The notes: generated by a model from the letters alone, not told the origin. 64,000 nucleotides of DNA from Neobacillus ginsengisoli (GCF_030813055.1 NZ_JAUSTW010000002.1:496001-560000); one strand, 5' to 3'; positions 8,163-18,218 are shown, numbered from the stretch's first letter. Numbers and translations are program-made.

Positions 8163-9491
8163 TTGAGTAAAATATACGTGTTAGATACAAACGTCTTGTT
8201 ACAAGACCCGTATTCCATTTTCTCTTTTGAAGAAAATGAAGTAGTCATTCCCGCAGTGGTTCTCGAAGAGGTGGACTCAAAGAAGAGGTACATGGATGAA
8301 GTGGGGAGAAATGCGCGACATGTATCAAGATTAATTGATGGACTTAGGTCCTCAGGAAAACTGCATGAAAAAATCCCGCTTGAAAATGGGGGAACCATAA
8401 GAATTGAATTAAATCATCGTAGCTTTCATGAATTACAGGAAATTTTTATTGAAAAGACAAATGATAACCGTATACTGGCGGTAGCTAAGAACTTATTCTT
8501 AGAAGAACAAACGAAAGAGGATGGTAAGCCTGTTATTCTTGTTAGCAAAGATACACTTGTCAGGGTAAAAGCAGATGCAATTGGCTTACACGCTGAAGAT
8601 TTTTTGAGTGATCGGGTTGTCGAAGTTGATCATATCTACACAGGATTTCAAGAGGTTTATTTACCTGTTGAACTTTTAGGGAGATTTTATGAAAAGGGGG
8701 AGCTTTTTCTCTCGGAAATTGCTAATCACCCATTTTATCCTAATGAATTTTTGATTATGAAGGATGCTCTTGGAAGTTCGGCTTCTGCAATTGGTGCGGT
8801 AGATAAAACAAGCAAGAAGGTAAAAAAACTTATATTAAATCAGGAGCATGTTTGGGGAATTCATCCGCGCAATGTTCAGCAAACAATGGCAATCGAGTTA
8901 TTGCTCCGAAAGGATATTCCACTCGTAACGCTAATAGGGAAAGCAGGAACAGGAAAAACACTTCTTGCATTGGCATCGGGATTAATGCAAACGGAAGATT
9001 TAAAGGAATATAAAAAGCTGCTCGTTGCAAGACCAATTGTACCGGTGGGAAAAGACCTTGGTTTTTTGCCGGGGGAAAAGCAGGAGAAACTTAGACCGTG
9101 GATGCAGCCTATTTATGATAATCTAGAATACCTTTTTAATACCAAAAAGCCTGGCGAGCTTGATGCCATTTTAGCAGGAATGGGTTCTATTGAGGTTGAA
9201 GCATTGACCTATATTCGCGGCAGAAGTCTTCCAAAGCAATTCATAATCATCGATGAAGCACAAAACCTAACCAAACATGAAGTCAAGACGATATTAACTC
9301 GTGTTGGAGAAGGCAGCAAAATTGTACTAATGGGAGATCCTGAACAGATCGATCATCCATATTTAGATGCATACAATAATGGACTAACCTATGTGGTCGA
9401 AAGATTTAAGGATCAAGAAATTTCCGGCCATGTGAAACTATTAAAAGGCGAAAGATCAGGATTGGCTAGATTGGCAGCTGATTTATTATAA
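8163..9491 (+). CDS. ylaK: PIN-PhoH ATPase (YlaK)
   Basis: A 442-residue two-domain protein. An N-terminal PIN nuclease-like domain (about residues 1-150) has acidic residues 'LDTNVLLQDP', 'EEVD' and 'TNDNRILA'. A C-terminal PhoH ATPase/helicase domain shows Walker A 'GKAGTGKT' (about 260) and Walker B 'IIIDEAQNL' (about 364). PhoH2-type PIN-PhoH proteins have been described as RNA-unwinding RNases. The start is TTG after agcggggg. It is followed by an intrinsic terminator. Confidence 0.92.
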   Translation: MSKIYVLDTNVLLQDPYSIFSFEENEVVIPAVVLEEVDSKKRYMDEVGRNARHVSRLIDGLRSSGKLHEKIPLENGGTIRIELNHRSFHELQEIFIEKTNDNRILAVAKNLFLEEQTKEDGKPVILVSKDTLVRVKADAIGLHAEDFLSDRVVEVDHIYTGFQEVYLPVELLGRFYEKGELFLSEIANHPFYPNEFLIMKDALGSSASAIGAVDKTSKKVKKLILNQEHVWGIHPRNVQQTMAIELLLRKDIPLVTLIGKAGTGKTLLALASGLMQTEDLKEYKKLLVARPIVPVGKDLGFLPGEKQEKLRPWMQPIYDNLEYLFNTKKPGELDAILAGMGSIEVEALTYIRGRSLPKQFIIIDEAQNLTKHEVKTILTRVGEGSKIVLMGDPEQIDHPYLDAYNNGLTYVVERFKDQEISGHVKLLKGERSGLARLAADLL

Positions 9492-9507
9492 AAATCAAAG
9501 GTAAAAA

Positions 9508-9540
9508 AGCGGGTGTCAATTGGACACCCGTATTTATTTA
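9508..9540. terminator. Terminator between ylaK and ylaL
   Basis: Stem cgggtgtc / gacacccg with an aattg loop and flanking A- and T-rich tracts, between convergent genes. Confidence 0.75.
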
Positions 9541-10031
9541 ACAATAAATTGTTTAACGTTTTTAATCGGCTTCTGTCGGTTCGATCCATCTCTAAAATAA
9601 ATATACACAGGTCCATCAACAGTTATAGGCTTTCCGTTATTTGAAAAACCAAGTATTAGGTCGTTGGCCTTGTCAATTGGTAATTCTACATCGCCATCTG
9701 AACTTTTAATTATTAAAGAAGATGCATCATGAAAGGGCTCTGCATTAGTTAAAAAAGGTTTTATAGGAATACCGAAGGTTCCTGTTAAAACCTTTTCTTT
9801 TTCAAATTTCTTTTCGGTTTTTAAGGTAGGGGGGTATACTGCACCCTCGACAATTTCACGATCCCAATGTTTAGAAACCGCTTTCGTATACTCTTCTAAT
9901 TCATTAGCATTTTCTTGTTTAGAAGTAAAATAAGTCTTCAAATCAACCCTGCGGTCATCAAAAATCCAAACTCCGGGATCTAGTGTAATCGTATATTTAA
10001 CACGACCGGAAATTATAATGATATTTTCCAT
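9534..10031 (-). CDS. ylaL: YlaL family protein
   Basis: A 165-residue soluble protein matching YlaL, with 'ISGRVKYTITLDPGVWIFDDRRVDL' (split here: ISGRVKYTIT and LDPGVWIFDDRRVDL) as the recognisable N-terminus. Databases often label the family peptidyl-prolyl cis-trans isomerase, but I see no classical PPIase motif and treat the function as unknown. The frame extends to 10055, but ggagg is 7 bp from the ATG at 10031, which gives the family-like MENIII start. Confidence 0.83.
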   Translation of the reverse strand: MENIIIISGRVKYTITLDPGVWIFDDRRVDLKTYFTSKQENANELEEYTKAVSKHWDREIVEGAVYPPTLKTEKKFEKEKVLTGTFGIPIKPFLTNAEPFHDASSLIIKSSDGDVELPIDKANDLILGFSNNGKPITVDGPVYIYFRDGSNRQKPIKNVKQFIVK

Positions 10032-10176
10032 TTCCATTCCTCCACTTCCTAACAATAAATAAGTATAGCGTGTTTTTGAGATAAAGTCATTATCTCATTG
10101 TTCTTGCAATTTTCAGCTCTAAAAGGTAAAATTTATAGATAAGTTGAGTAATCGCTCTGAAATGGGGGGATCAATG

Positions 10177-10458
10177 TTGGCGTCTGAAATAATCGTGGAT
10201 CATCAGGAAAAAGCATATGCCATCTTACAGGCTGACGCTGAAAAAATTTTAAAGCTTATAAAAGTGCAAATGGACAATCTCACGATGCCTCAATGCCCTC
10301 TTTATGAAGAGGTGTTAGATACACAAATGTTTGGATTATCAAGAGAGATAGATTTTGCGGTTAGACTGGGCTTAATTGATGTTAAGGATGGAAAAGCAAT
10401 TTTAGATAAATTAGAAAGAGAATTATCTGTACTGCATGATGCATCCATAAGAAAATAG
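10177..10458 (+). CDS. ylaN: YlaN, iron homeostasis regulator family protein
   Basis: A 93-residue helical protein with the very conserved '[20 protein letters not shown]' and '[15 protein letters not shown]' segments of YlaN. YlaN is conditionally essential at low iron in B. subtilis and has been linked to control of Fur activity. The frame could start at 10144, but a TTG at 10177 is 7 bp from ggggg and gives exactly the 93-residue length of the B. subtilis protein. A terminator follows. Upstream lies divergent ylaL. Confidence 0.92.
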   Translation: MASEIIVDHQEKAYAILQADAEKILKLIKVQMDNLTMPQCPLYEEVLDTQMFGLSREIDFAVRLGLIDVKDGKAILDKLERELSVLHDASIRK

Positions 10459-10464
10459 GAGCAT

Positions 10465-10504
10465 AAAAACTCAAACAATGTCCTTATATTGTTTGAGTTT
10501 TTTT
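10465..10504 (+). terminator. Intrinsic terminator after ylaN
   Basis: Stem ctcaaacaat / attgtttgag with an 8-base loop, then seven T. Confidence 0.88.
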
Positions 10505-10654
10505 AATAGTAATAAAGAAATTGCCATTTCATATTCTTCTTTTTAATATCCTTTAAAAATGTTTAACTCAGTAGCTTTTCCTCAAGTATTAACGTGGATT
10601 TTCTATTATAATAGTAGTTATAAATATCAATCTTGAAAAGATGGGGAAGAATTA

Positions 10655-11854
10655 ATGGTTAAAAAAATTCTAAAGTCCTATGATTATTCATTAATCCTCG
10701 CGATTTTCCTTTTGTCAGCGTTTGGTTTAATTATGGTCTATAGTGCAAGCATGGCTTATGCAGTACAAAGATATGGCGTTGCCAGTGATTATTTTTACCA
10801 AAAACAAAAATTATTTATGTTAGGATCTGCAGCTGTTTTTATTTTTACTGCAGCATTTCCTTATAAGGCTTTGAAAAGCACAAAATTTTTATTGCCTATG
10901 GTAATGATTTCACTTGTAGGGCTCTTCGGACTTTTTGTTTTTGGACATGTTGCCGGTAATGCGCAAAGCTGGTTTAAAATAGGTCCATTAAGCATACAGC
11001 CTTCAGAATTTGTAAAGCTTTGTGTAATAATCTATTTGGCTGCCGTTTATGCTAAAAAACAGCAATATATTAATAAGTTTAATCAGGGAGTTCTTCCGCC
11101 ATTGGCTTATCTTATCCTTGCTTGCGGATTTATTGCCATTCAGCCTGACTTCGGTACAGCATTAATTATTGCTTTAATTGCGATAACAATTATTTTTTCC
11201 TCCGGCATGAATTTAAAAAATATCATGAAACTAATGTTAATGGTTTTAATTCTTATAACACCTGTTATCCTTGTTTTATGGAACAAAATTTTTTCCGTAA
11301 AGCGTCTCGACCGTTTTACTGTTTTAAGTGACCCGTTTGCAACTGCACAAAATGCCGGATTTCACTTAGCAAATTCGTATATCGCCATCGGCTCTGGAGG
11401 AATAAACGGATTAGGTCTAGGTAGAAGTATTCAGAAGCTTGGTTACCTTCCTGAATCACATACAGATTTCATCATGGCGATTATTGCCGAGGAACTGGGA
11501 ATTTGGGGAGTCGGAGTTGTCATTCTTTTATTAGGCTATATTGTTTTAAGAGGCATTTACATTGCTCTTCAATGTAAGGACCCATTTGGAAGCTTACTTG
11601 CGATTGGAATATCAAGTATGGTAGGCATTCAGTCATTTATTAATTTGGCAGGTGTTTCAGGGGTTATTCCACTTACCGGGGTTCCGCTGCCATTTGTAAG
11701 TTACGGAGGTTCTTCGCTATTACAGTTAGCACTTGCTACAGGTATCCTAGTTAACATATCAATGTTCGTAAAATACGAAAAGAAATATAAAAATAAACAG
11801 GACCAGAAACTAATTAAAGAGCATCAAAAAGATGGGAAGGTTTTCTCTATATAA
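10655..11854 (+). CDS. ftsW: Cell division SEDS glycosyltransferase FtsW
   Basis: A 399-residue polytopic SEDS-family protein, the peptidoglycan glycosyltransferase of the divisome. Typical motifs: 'GLIMVYSAS' at the N-terminus, 'SIQPSEFVKLCVIIYLA', 'IQPDFGTALI', 'LPESHTDFIMAIIAEELG' (the conserved acidic loop) and 'GVPLPFVSYGGSSLL' near the C-terminus. About ten transmembrane helices. It corresponds to YlaO of B. subtilis; the paralog SpoVE is encoded at 52881. A consensus TATAAT lies at 10607-10612 but without a clear -35. The gene stands alone, closed by a terminator shared with ctaA. Confidence 0.94.
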   Translation: MVKKILKSYDYSLILAIFLLSAFGLIMVYSASMAYAVQRYGVASDYFYQKQKLFMLGSAAVFIFTAAFPYKALKSTKFLLPMVMISLVGLFGLFVFGHVAGNAQSWFKIGPLSIQPSEFVKLCVIIYLAAVYAKKQQYINKFNQGVLPPLAYLILACGFIAIQPDFGTALIIALIAITIIFSSGMNLKNIMKLMLMVLILITPVILVLWNKIFSVKRLDRFTVLSDPFATAQNAGFHLANSYIAIGSGGINGLGLGRSIQKLGYLPESHTDFIMAIIAEELGIWGVGVVILLLGYIVLRGIYIALQCKDPFGSLLAIGISSMVGIQSFINLAGVSGVIPLTGVPLPFVSYGGSSLLQLALATGILVNISMFVKYEKKYKNKQDQKLIKEHQKDGKVFSI

Positions 11855-11894
11855 ATAAAAAAGTTGCCGCGTATACGGCAACTTTTTTATTTAT
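11851..11894. terminator. Bidirectional terminator between ftsW and ctaA
   Basis: A 19-bp perfect inverted repeat (arm begins ataaataaaaaagttgccg) with a 6-base loop fills the whole gap between the two convergent genes. Confidence 0.9.
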
Positions 11895-12811
11895 ATTTCT
11901 TTATACTTATTATTTTTCCTTGATCTGGAATATAGAAGGAGAAAATAGCTTAATACTCCAAATAAACAAGTAATAAAGAAGGCATGTAATAAAGCAATGT
12001 ACAGATTAAGGCGGCTAAAAATAATTGATGCACCGGCAATTACTTGCAAGGAAACGAGGCTGAATGAGATAATCCAACCCCAGTAAAGGACTTTTTGGTC
12101 TTTATAATAACGAATTGTTAAATAGGTTATATATGCAATCCAGATGAATATGATTCCTGCAGCGGTCCGATGTCCCATTTGGACCCACTCATACAGATTG
12201 TGCGGTAAAGTTGGTGCGTCGTTCAAACATAAAGGCCAATCCCTGCATACAAGACTTGCTTTCGTATGCCGTACCAGTGCACCTGAATAGATGACGACAT
12301 AGCTGTAAATTGAGACAGCAACAATATGAAACCCCATTCGTTTATCGATGTAAAGCTTTTCCGCATCAAATTTCTTATCGATTTCAAAAATTAATAAGGT
12401 AAGTAATAATACGGCAGAAAAAGAAATGAGTGAAATTCCAAAATGCAGTGCAAGAACGAAGCTAGATTGTCCCCATTTTACAGCTGCTGCTCCGATTAAT
12501 CCTTGAAGCAGTAAAAAGAAAAATGAGAGAAAAGAGAGAAATTTTGTTTCTCGTATATGCCCAATCGCCTTCCAGGTCCAAACAGATAAAATAAGAACCA
12601 TCATTCCAACAGCACCGGAAACGAGTCTATGAGCCAGCTCAACAATTAATTGAGAGGTAATATGCGTTGGCAAAAATTGACCGTGGCATAAAGGCCAGGT
12701 TCTTCCGCACCCCATACCCGATCCAGTTTTGGTTACAAGTGCTCCGCCAATTAGAACAAAAATCATTCCGATTGTAGTTGCGACCGCTAACCACTTTAAA
12801 GAACGTCGCAA
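11891..12811 (-). CDS. ctaA: Heme A synthase CtaA
   Basis: Membrane enzyme that oxidises heme O to heme A for cytochrome oxidase. 306 residues from the TTG at 12811, identical in length to the B. subtilis enzyme, with about eight membrane helices in two repeats. Cysteine pairs '[10 protein letters not shown]' and 'CRDWPLCL' lie in the extracytoplasmic loops, and heme-ligand histidines in 'ELAHRLVSG', 'ALHFGIS', 'MGHRTAAG' and 'LLHAFFI'. The GTG at 12820 lies within the ribosome binding site aaggtg, so TTG is preferred. It is divergent from ctaB, as in B. subtilis. Confidence 0.94.
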   Translation of the reverse strand: MRRSLKWLAVATTIGMIFVLIGGALVTKTGSGMGCGRTWPLCHGQFLPTHITSQLIVELAHRLVSGAVGMMVLILSVWTWKAIGHIRETKFLSFLSFFFLLLQGLIGAAAVKWGQSSFVLALHFGISLISFSAVLLLTLLIFEIDKKFDAEKLYIDKRMGFHIVAVSIYSYVVIYSGALVRHTKASLVCRDWPLCLNDAPTLPHNLYEWVQMGHRTAAGIIFIWIAYITYLTIRYYKDQKVLYWGWIISFSLVSLQVIAGASIIFSRLNLYIALLHAFFITCLFGVLSYFLLLYSRSRKNNKYKEI

Positions 12812-12820
12812 AAAATTCAC

Positions 12821-13501
12821 CTTCTTAATAAAAGTTCAATTATTTGTCATTGGATAATCTTGACATTATAATAGTTGAAAAAAGCATGGAAAAGCAATTT
12901 TCAATGTTTAGCTTTAACTCCTGAATAAGGTGCAGCCGCTTTTCTAAGCATAACGAATTACAGCCTAAAAAGACACAATATCACACAAAATTTAGGATAA
13001 CTTTTTGAAATTCTGTTGTCTACTGAATAATTTTTTATTTCCACTATTATTATAGTGAAAACTATTAATTCATTAAATATGGTCTGTTAGAAATAATATG
13101 CAGCGATTTTTTTGTTTCTTTGATAAACGATTGCCACTTACTATAGGGCTTTATTCAACATGGTTTTTAAGAGTCTACAAAATTTTTTTAAGTACATTAA
13201 AAAGAAAAATTAGGAAAATGTAAGATAATAATCTTAAATTCAGTTCGGTCATAAATTATTCAATAATTATTCGAAAAAAATTCACAAAAATGTTCGAAAG
13301 TGTGATTTAATATACAGAGAAAGTGTTTCAGAAATCACGTCTAAATGTAGCGATTTAAGCTTATAAAGATGATGAATGTAAGCTTAAATATTGAAACGCA
13401 AGGATTATTTTTGGTTCAATATTAATTGTGGCGGGATTGAATTAAGTGTCAATATGCCTCGGATTGTCTATATTTGTGATAAATAATTAGGAGGAGAATT
13501 T
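12821..13501. promoter_or_regulatory. ctaA-ctaB divergent control region
   Basis: A 690-bp A/T-rich gap holding no convincing coding sequence. A TATAAT in ctaA orientation lies at 12865-12870. In ctaB orientation, ttcacaaaa at 13281-13289 (complement ttttgtgaa) resembles a ResD binding site, and an extended -10-like tgattTAATAT lies just downstream (about 13304-13313), implying a leader of nearly 190 nt. Within that leader, inverted repeats ttaagcttata / tgtaagcttaa (about 13357-13390) could fold. ResDE control of ctaA and ctaB is known in B. subtilis; its operation here is inferred. Confidence 0.4.
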
Positions 13502-14440
13502 ATGTCCAATTCAAAGGGCTATGGTGAGTCGGCAATTGAAAGTGACGCTTCAGGCCTGCAAACTGATATAGTAAAAAACTCGGTATGGAAAGACTTTACA
13601 GCTTTAATCAAAATTGGAATTGTAAATTCTAACCTTATAACGACTTTTACAGGCCTGTGGCTGGCTCTTCATTTTACAGGTCAGAGCTTTCTCAATAACC
13701 TTGATATTGTATTTTTTACAATCGCAGGATCATCTCTTATTATTGCAGGATCCTGTGCTATCAATAATTATGTAGATCGTGATATTGACCATTTGATGGA
13801 GAGGACGAAGGAAAGACCGACGGTTACGGGAAAAATACTACCTTCAAAAGTTCTTATATTAGGTATTAGCCTAATAGGTCTGGGAACACTGTCTTTATTA
13901 TTTACTACGATAACTGCAACAGTAATAGGACTGCTTGGAGTTTTTAGTTATGTTTTCCTCTATACGTTGTGGTCCAAGCGTCAACTGGTTTCAAACACTG
14001 TTATTGGTAGTATTTCCGGAGCTGTACCTCCACTGATTGGCTGGGCAGCAGTTGATGGAAATCTCGATGTAATGGCATGGTCATTGTTTATACTTATGTT
14101 CGTTTGGCAGCCCCCTCACTTTTACGCTCTTGCAATGAGAAGAGCTAAAGAATACGAAGCAGCAGGTATACCGATGCTGCCTGTTGTTAAGGGTTTTAAA
14201 ACAACCAAATTACACATTGTTCTCTGGGTGGCAGCGTTACTGCCAATTCCCTTTTTTCTTTCCAAATTAGGAATCCCATTTCTAATTCTTGCAACCGTTT
14301 TAAATCTTGGTTGGCTTGCATTAGGGATTTATGGATATAAAATCAAAGACGATATTAAGTGGGCAAAACTGATGTTTGTTTATTCTTTGCAATATTTAAC
14401 CATTATTTTTGTGGCTATGGTTATCGTAACAGTAATTTAG
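13502..14440 (+). CDS. ctaB: Protoheme IX farnesyltransferase CtaB (heme O synthase)
   Basis: UbiA-family prenyltransferase of 312 residues that adds a farnesyl group to protoheme, the first step to heme A. The two Asp-rich signatures are visible: '[19 protein letters not shown]' (about residues 88-106) and the later '[17 protein letters not shown]'. 'YTLWSKRQ' is also typical. About nine membrane helices follow a hydrophilic N-terminal tail of about 30 residues. Strong aggaggag before the ATG. It precedes ctaC, separated by a hairpin that may attenuate read-through. Confidence 0.95.
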   Translation: MSNSKGYGESAIESDASGLQTDIVKNSVWKDFTALIKIGIVNSNLITTFTGLWLALHFTGQSFLNNLDIVFFTIAGSSLIIAGSCAINNYVDRDIDHLMERTKERPTVTGKILPSKVLILGISLIGLGTLSLLFTTITATVIGLLGVFSYVFLYTLWSKRQLVSNTVIGSISGAVPPLIGWAAVDGNLDVMAWSLFILMFVWQPPHFYALAMRRAKEYEAAGIPMLPVVKGFKTTKLHIVLWVAALLPIPFFLSKLGIPFLILATVLNLGWLALGIYGYKIKDDIKWAKLMFVYSLQYLTIIFVAMVIVTVI

Positions 14441-14497
14441 TTTTTGTCAGGTATACTTTCTTGTTAAAAGAGAGAGAAAGTTTTTTAAAAGAAGCTT

Positions 14498-14543
14498 GGC
14501 GGCTTATATAGAAAAAGATTTATAGCCGCCTAATTCTCTTTTT
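14498..14543 (+). terminator. Hairpin between ctaB and ctaC, probable attenuating terminator
   Basis: Arms ggcggcttata (14498-14508) and tatagccgcc (14521-14530) pair with one bulged base; ctcttttt follows. A stem-loop limiting ctaB read-through into ctaC is known from B. subtilis; equivalence here is by position. Confidence 0.65.
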
Positions 14544-14623
14544 GCCGGGAAAGAATATTATACATACTTCTTTGGTCAAACAGCAGTAATGATATTAATA
14601 ACGAAAGAGGGGTTTGATTAAGT

Positions 14624-15679
14624 ATGAAAAGGCTTTCAAATTGGCGTTTGGTTCCGTTTTTTGCGATCTTAGCGCTTTTTCTCTCCGGTTGCGGTAAACC
14701 GTATTTATCTACGTTACAGCCTGCCGGTGAAGTTGCAGACATGCAATATGGTTTAATGAAATTAAGCACTTTGATCATGGTTGGGGTAATTCTTGTTGTA
14801 ACCATCATCTTTATTTTGGTATTGGTTCGTTTTAGAAGAAAAGACGATAAAATACCTAATCAAGTAGAAGGAAGTCATAAGCTGGAAATCATATGGACAG
14901 TAATTCCTATTCTTTTATTACTAATTCTTGCAGTTCCAACTGTGGCTGATACATTTAAACTAGCAGATGTATCACAAATGGATAATAAAAATTCAAAAGC
15001 CCTTGTTGTAAACGTTCGTGCCCATTTATACTGGTGGGATTTTGAATATCCGGGTAAGGGCATTGTAACAAGTAATGAGCTAGTTGTTCCTACGAACCAA
15101 AAAGTATACTTTAATTTAAAGTCAATGGATGTTAAACATGCATTCTGGATTCCTGCTGTTGGCGGGAAATTGGACGTTGATACAGATAATATAAACAAAT
15201 TCTGGTTGGAGTTTGATAATACGAAAGCAAATGAAGCAGGAAATCTTTTTTACGGAAAATGTGCTGAGCTTTGCGGACCATCTCATGCGTTAATGGATTT
15301 TAAAGTAAAGGCTATTAGCAAAGATAAGTTTGATAGCTGGGTAACAGCGATGAAAAATGTGAAAGCGCCTCAAAAAGCAGATTCGGCCTCAGCTCAACAA
15401 GGTCAAGAAATCTTCAATAAAAGCTGTATTGGTTGTCATGCTGTAACACCGGCTAATAAAATGCCTGATACAGCACGAGTTGCTCCGAACTTAACAAATT
15501 TTGGGGATCGTTCCCGAGTAGCAGGCATATTGCCACATACAAAAGAGGAAGTTAAAAATTGGATTCGAAATCCTGAAACATATAAACCAGGAAATAAAAT
15601 GGCTGGTAAATATCCACAAATGTCCGAAGACCAGCTTAATGCTTTAGCAGATTATTTAATGGGATTAAAGGTTCAGTAA
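14624..15679 (+). CDS. ctaC: Cytochrome caa3 oxidase subunit II with fused cytochrome c (CtaC)
   Basis: A 351-residue subunit II of the proton-pumping caa3 oxidase. Order: lipoprotein-type signal peptide ending LFLSGC (Cys about residue 23); two membrane helices (about 45-65 and 88-107); a cupredoxin domain with CuA ligands in 'CAELCGPSHALM' (about 213-224); and a C-terminal cytochrome c domain with heme motif 'CIGCH' (about 267-271) and a Met ligand candidate in 'NKMAGKYPQM'. The cytochrome c fusion defines the caa3 type, which accepts electrons directly from membrane cytochrome c. Ribosome binding site gaaagagg. Confidence 0.95.
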   Translation: MKRLSNWRLVPFFAILALFLSGCGKPYLSTLQPAGEVADMQYGLMKLSTLIMVGVILVVTIIFILVLVRFRRKDDKIPNQVEGSHKLEIIWTVIPILLLLILAVPTVADTFKLADVSQMDNKNSKALVVNVRAHLYWWDFEYPGKGIVTSNELVVPTNQKVYFNLKSMDVKHAFWIPAVGGKLDVDTDNINKFWLEFDNTKANEAGNLFYGKCAELCGPSHALMDFKVKAISKDKFDSWVTAMKNVKAPQKADSASAQQGQEIFNKSCIGCHAVTPANKMPDTARVAPNLTNFGDRSRVAGILPHTKEEVKNWIRNPETYKPGNKMAGKYPQMSEDQLNALADYLMGLKVQ

Positions 15680-15713
15680 TAATAGGGGATTTGGTTGAAA
15701 GGGAGGTAAAATT

Positions 15714-17585
15714 GTGAGTACCTACGCTCAAAAAAAGGGGTTTGGAGCGACATTATGGGATTTTCTGACTACAGTCGACCATAAAAAAATCGCGATCCTA
15801 TATCTTATTGCAGGTGGATTTTTCTTCTTAGTTGGCGGATTGGAAGCCATTTTTATCCGCATCCAGCTTGCAGTACCTAATAATGATTTTGTCAGTGCCG
15901 GATTATATAATGAAATATTAACAATGCATGGAACAACGATGATTTTCCTTGCAGCAATGCCGCTTATTTTTGCTTTTATGAATGCTGTTATGCCATTGCA
16001 AATAGGGGCGCGTGACGTAGCCTTTCCGTTTGTTAATGCCTTAGGCTTTTGGTTATTCTTCTTTGGAGGAATTTTCTTAAACCTTTCATGGTTTTTAGGC
16101 GGGGCACCTGATGCAGGGTGGACCTCTTACGCGTCATTAGCGGTTGCTTCAAAAGGGCATGGTGTTGACTTTTATATTTTAGGATTACAGATTTCCGGTT
16201 TTGGTACACTTATTGGAGGTATTAACTTCCTGGTAACGATCATTAATATGAGAGCACCGGGAATGACGTATATGAGGATGCCGTTGTTTTCATGGACAAC
16301 TTTTGTTACCTCAGCACTTATTTTATTTGCATTCCCTCCATTAACTGTTGGTCTTGTTTTAATGATGTTTGATCGCTTGTTTGGAGCAAAATTCTTTGAA
16401 GTATCAATGGGCGGGAATACCATTATCTGGGAACATTTATTCTGGATCTTTGGACACCCTGAAGTTTACATTTTAATACTTCCTGCATTCGGAATTTTTT
16501 CAGAAATCTTCCCAATGTTTTCAAGAAAAAGATTATTTGGTTACTCATCCATGGTATTTGCAACCGTTTTAATCGGGTTTTTAGGCTTTATGGTTTGGGC
16601 TCACCACATGTTCACAGATGGATTAGGACCTGTTGCTAACGCAATATTTGCAGTTGCAACAATGGCAATCGGTGTACCGACAGGTATTAAAATCTTTAAC
16701 TGGCTTTTCACAATGTGGGGAGGCAGCGTTAAATTCACAACTCCAATGCATTATGCAGTGGCGTTTATTCCATCATTCGTTGCCGGAGGGGTTACAGGAG
16801 TTATGCTTGCATCTGCTGCGGCCGATTATCAATATCATGATACTTATTTCGTTGTAGCTCACTTCCATTATGTTATTGTTGGTGGAGTTGTATTTGGGAT
16901 CCTTGCAGGAACGCATCTATATTGGCCAAAAATGTTTGGTACAATGTTAAATGAGACAATGGGAAAAATCACCTTCTGGTTATTTTTAATCGGTTTCCAC
17001 TTAACATTCTTTATTCAACACTTCTTAGGACTTTGGGGTATGCCGCGCCGTGTGTTCACATACCTTCCTGGGCAAGGATTTGAAACAGCGAATATGATTA
17101 GTTCGGTTGGGGCTTTCTTTATGGCTGTAGCTGTTATCGTTCTATTGCTTAACATTATTATCACTTCAGTGAAAAATGTAAGAGTTGGAAATGATCCATG
17201 GGGAGACGGTAGGACTCTTGAATGGTCCATTCCATCCCCACCTCCATTCTACAACTTTAAGCAACTTCCGCTCGTTCGCGGCTTAGATGCTTATTGGTTA
17301 GAAAAGATGGATGGTAAGAAGGGTATGACGCCGGCAGAACCATTAGGTGATATTCATATGCCGAATTCATCATTTTTACCTTTTATGATGGCACTTGGAT
17401 TATTTATTGCAGCTTTCGGCGCAATGTATCATGTAAATGATAAGGCATGGGCATTGCCTTTATTGATCTTTGGCTTATTAGTTACATTTGGCTCAATGTT
17501 CATGCGTTCAGTTAAGGACGATCATGGATTCCATATTCATAAAGAAGATTTAATGGAAGATACTGAAAAGGGGGCTAAGGCATAA
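15714..17585 (+). CDS. ctaD: Cytochrome caa3 oxidase subunit I (CtaD)
   Basis: Catalytic heme-copper subunit of 623 residues with at least 12 membrane helices. Heme a and CuB ligands are recognisable: 'TMHGTTMIFL', 'FGHPEVYILILP' (His-Tyr crosslink region), 'WAHHMFTDGL', and 'HDTYFVVAHFHYV' with the heme a3 and heme a histidines. The start is GTG after gggaggt. The stop codon overlaps the ctaE start (TAATG), implying translational coupling. The C-terminal extension (after about residue 555) carries two further helices, as in the Bacillus enzyme. Confidence 0.96.
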   Translation: MSTYAQKKGFGATLWDFLTTVDHKKIAILYLIAGGFFFLVGGLEAIFIRIQLAVPNNDFVSAGLYNEILTMHGTTMIFLAAMPLIFAFMNAVMPLQIGARDVAFPFVNALGFWLFFFGGIFLNLSWFLGGAPDAGWTSYASLAVASKGHGVDFYILGLQISGFGTLIGGINFLVTIINMRAPGMTYMRMPLFSWTTFVTSALILFAFPPLTVGLVLMMFDRLFGAKFFEVSMGGNTIIWEHLFWIFGHPEVYILILPAFGIFSEIFPMFSRKRLFGYSSMVFATVLIGFLGFMVWAHHMFTDGLGPVANAIFAVATMAIGVPTGIKIFNWLFTMWGGSVKFTTPMHYAVAFIPSFVAGGVTGVMLASAAADYQYHDTYFVVAHFHYVIVGGVVFGILAGTHLYWPKMFGTMLNETMGKITFWLFLIGFHLTFFIQHFLGLWGMPRRVFTYLPGQGFETANMISSVGAFFMAVAVIVLLLNIIITSVKNVRVGNDPWGDGRTLEWSIPSPPPFYNFKQLPLVRGLDAYWLEKMDGKKGMTPAEPLGDIHMPNSSFLPFMMALGLFIAAFGAMYHVNDKAWALPLLIFGLLVTFGSMFMRSVKDDHGFHIHKEDLMEDTEKGAKA

Positions 17586-18214
17586 TGCACGCAGAAGAAA
17601 AATTCACTTATGAAACATGGCCTGCTGAGCCTGAAAAATCCACCCTTGAAGCGAAAAATAAATTTTTAGGTTTTTGGTTATTCTTAGGGGGAGAGACAGT
17701 TCTTTTCGCGTCTCTCTTCGCAACTTATTTAGCATTAAAAGATAAAGTTCCGAACTCAAGCCAGCATTTGGCTAAGGATTTGTTTGAGTTACCGCTCACA
17801 TTTGTTGCTACAATGCTCCTATTAACTAGTTCGTTAACGAGCGTGTTTGCAATGTATCACATGAAAAACTTTGCATTTAAAAAAATGATGCTATGGTTGG
17901 GGATAACTGTATTATTAGGAGCAGGATTCCTTGGTCTTGAGGTTTTTGAGTTTCACAAATATGTTACCGAGTTTCATCATACATTTACAAGCAGTGCATT
18001 TGGATCAGCGTTTTATACACTTGTAGGGTTCCATGGAGGACACGTTGCTTTCGGTCTTCTTTGGTGCTTAACATTAATGATTCGCAACTCCAAAAGGGGA
18101 TTAAACCTTTACAACGCGCCAAAATTTTATGTGTTTAGTTTATATTGGCATTTTATCGATGTTGTTTGGGTTTTCATCTTCACAGTAGTTTATTTAATGG
18201 GAATGGTGGGATAA
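17585..18214 (+). CDS. ctaE: Cytochrome caa3 oxidase subunit III (CtaE)
   Basis: A 209-residue subunit III with five predicted membrane helices, the usual Bacillus form. 'FWLFLGGETVLFASLFATYLAL', 'FHKYVTEFHHTFTSSAFGSAFYTLVGFHG' (shortened here) and the final 'YWHFIDVVWVFIFTVVYL' region with its conserved Trp-His-Phe are diagnostic. The start overlaps the stop of ctaD by one base. It stabilises subunit I and the proton pathway. Confidence 0.94.
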   Translation: MHAEEKFTYETWPAEPEKSTLEAKNKFLGFWLFLGGETVLFASLFATYLALKDKVPNSSQHLAKDLFELPLTFVATMLLLTSSLTSVFAMYHMKNFAFKKMMLWLGITVLLGAGFLGLEVFEFHKYVTEFHHTFTSSAFGSAFYTLVGFHGGHVAFGLLWCLTLMIRNSKRGLNLYNAPKFYVFSLYWHFIDVVWVFIFTVVYLMGMVG

Positions 18215-18218
18215 ACTG

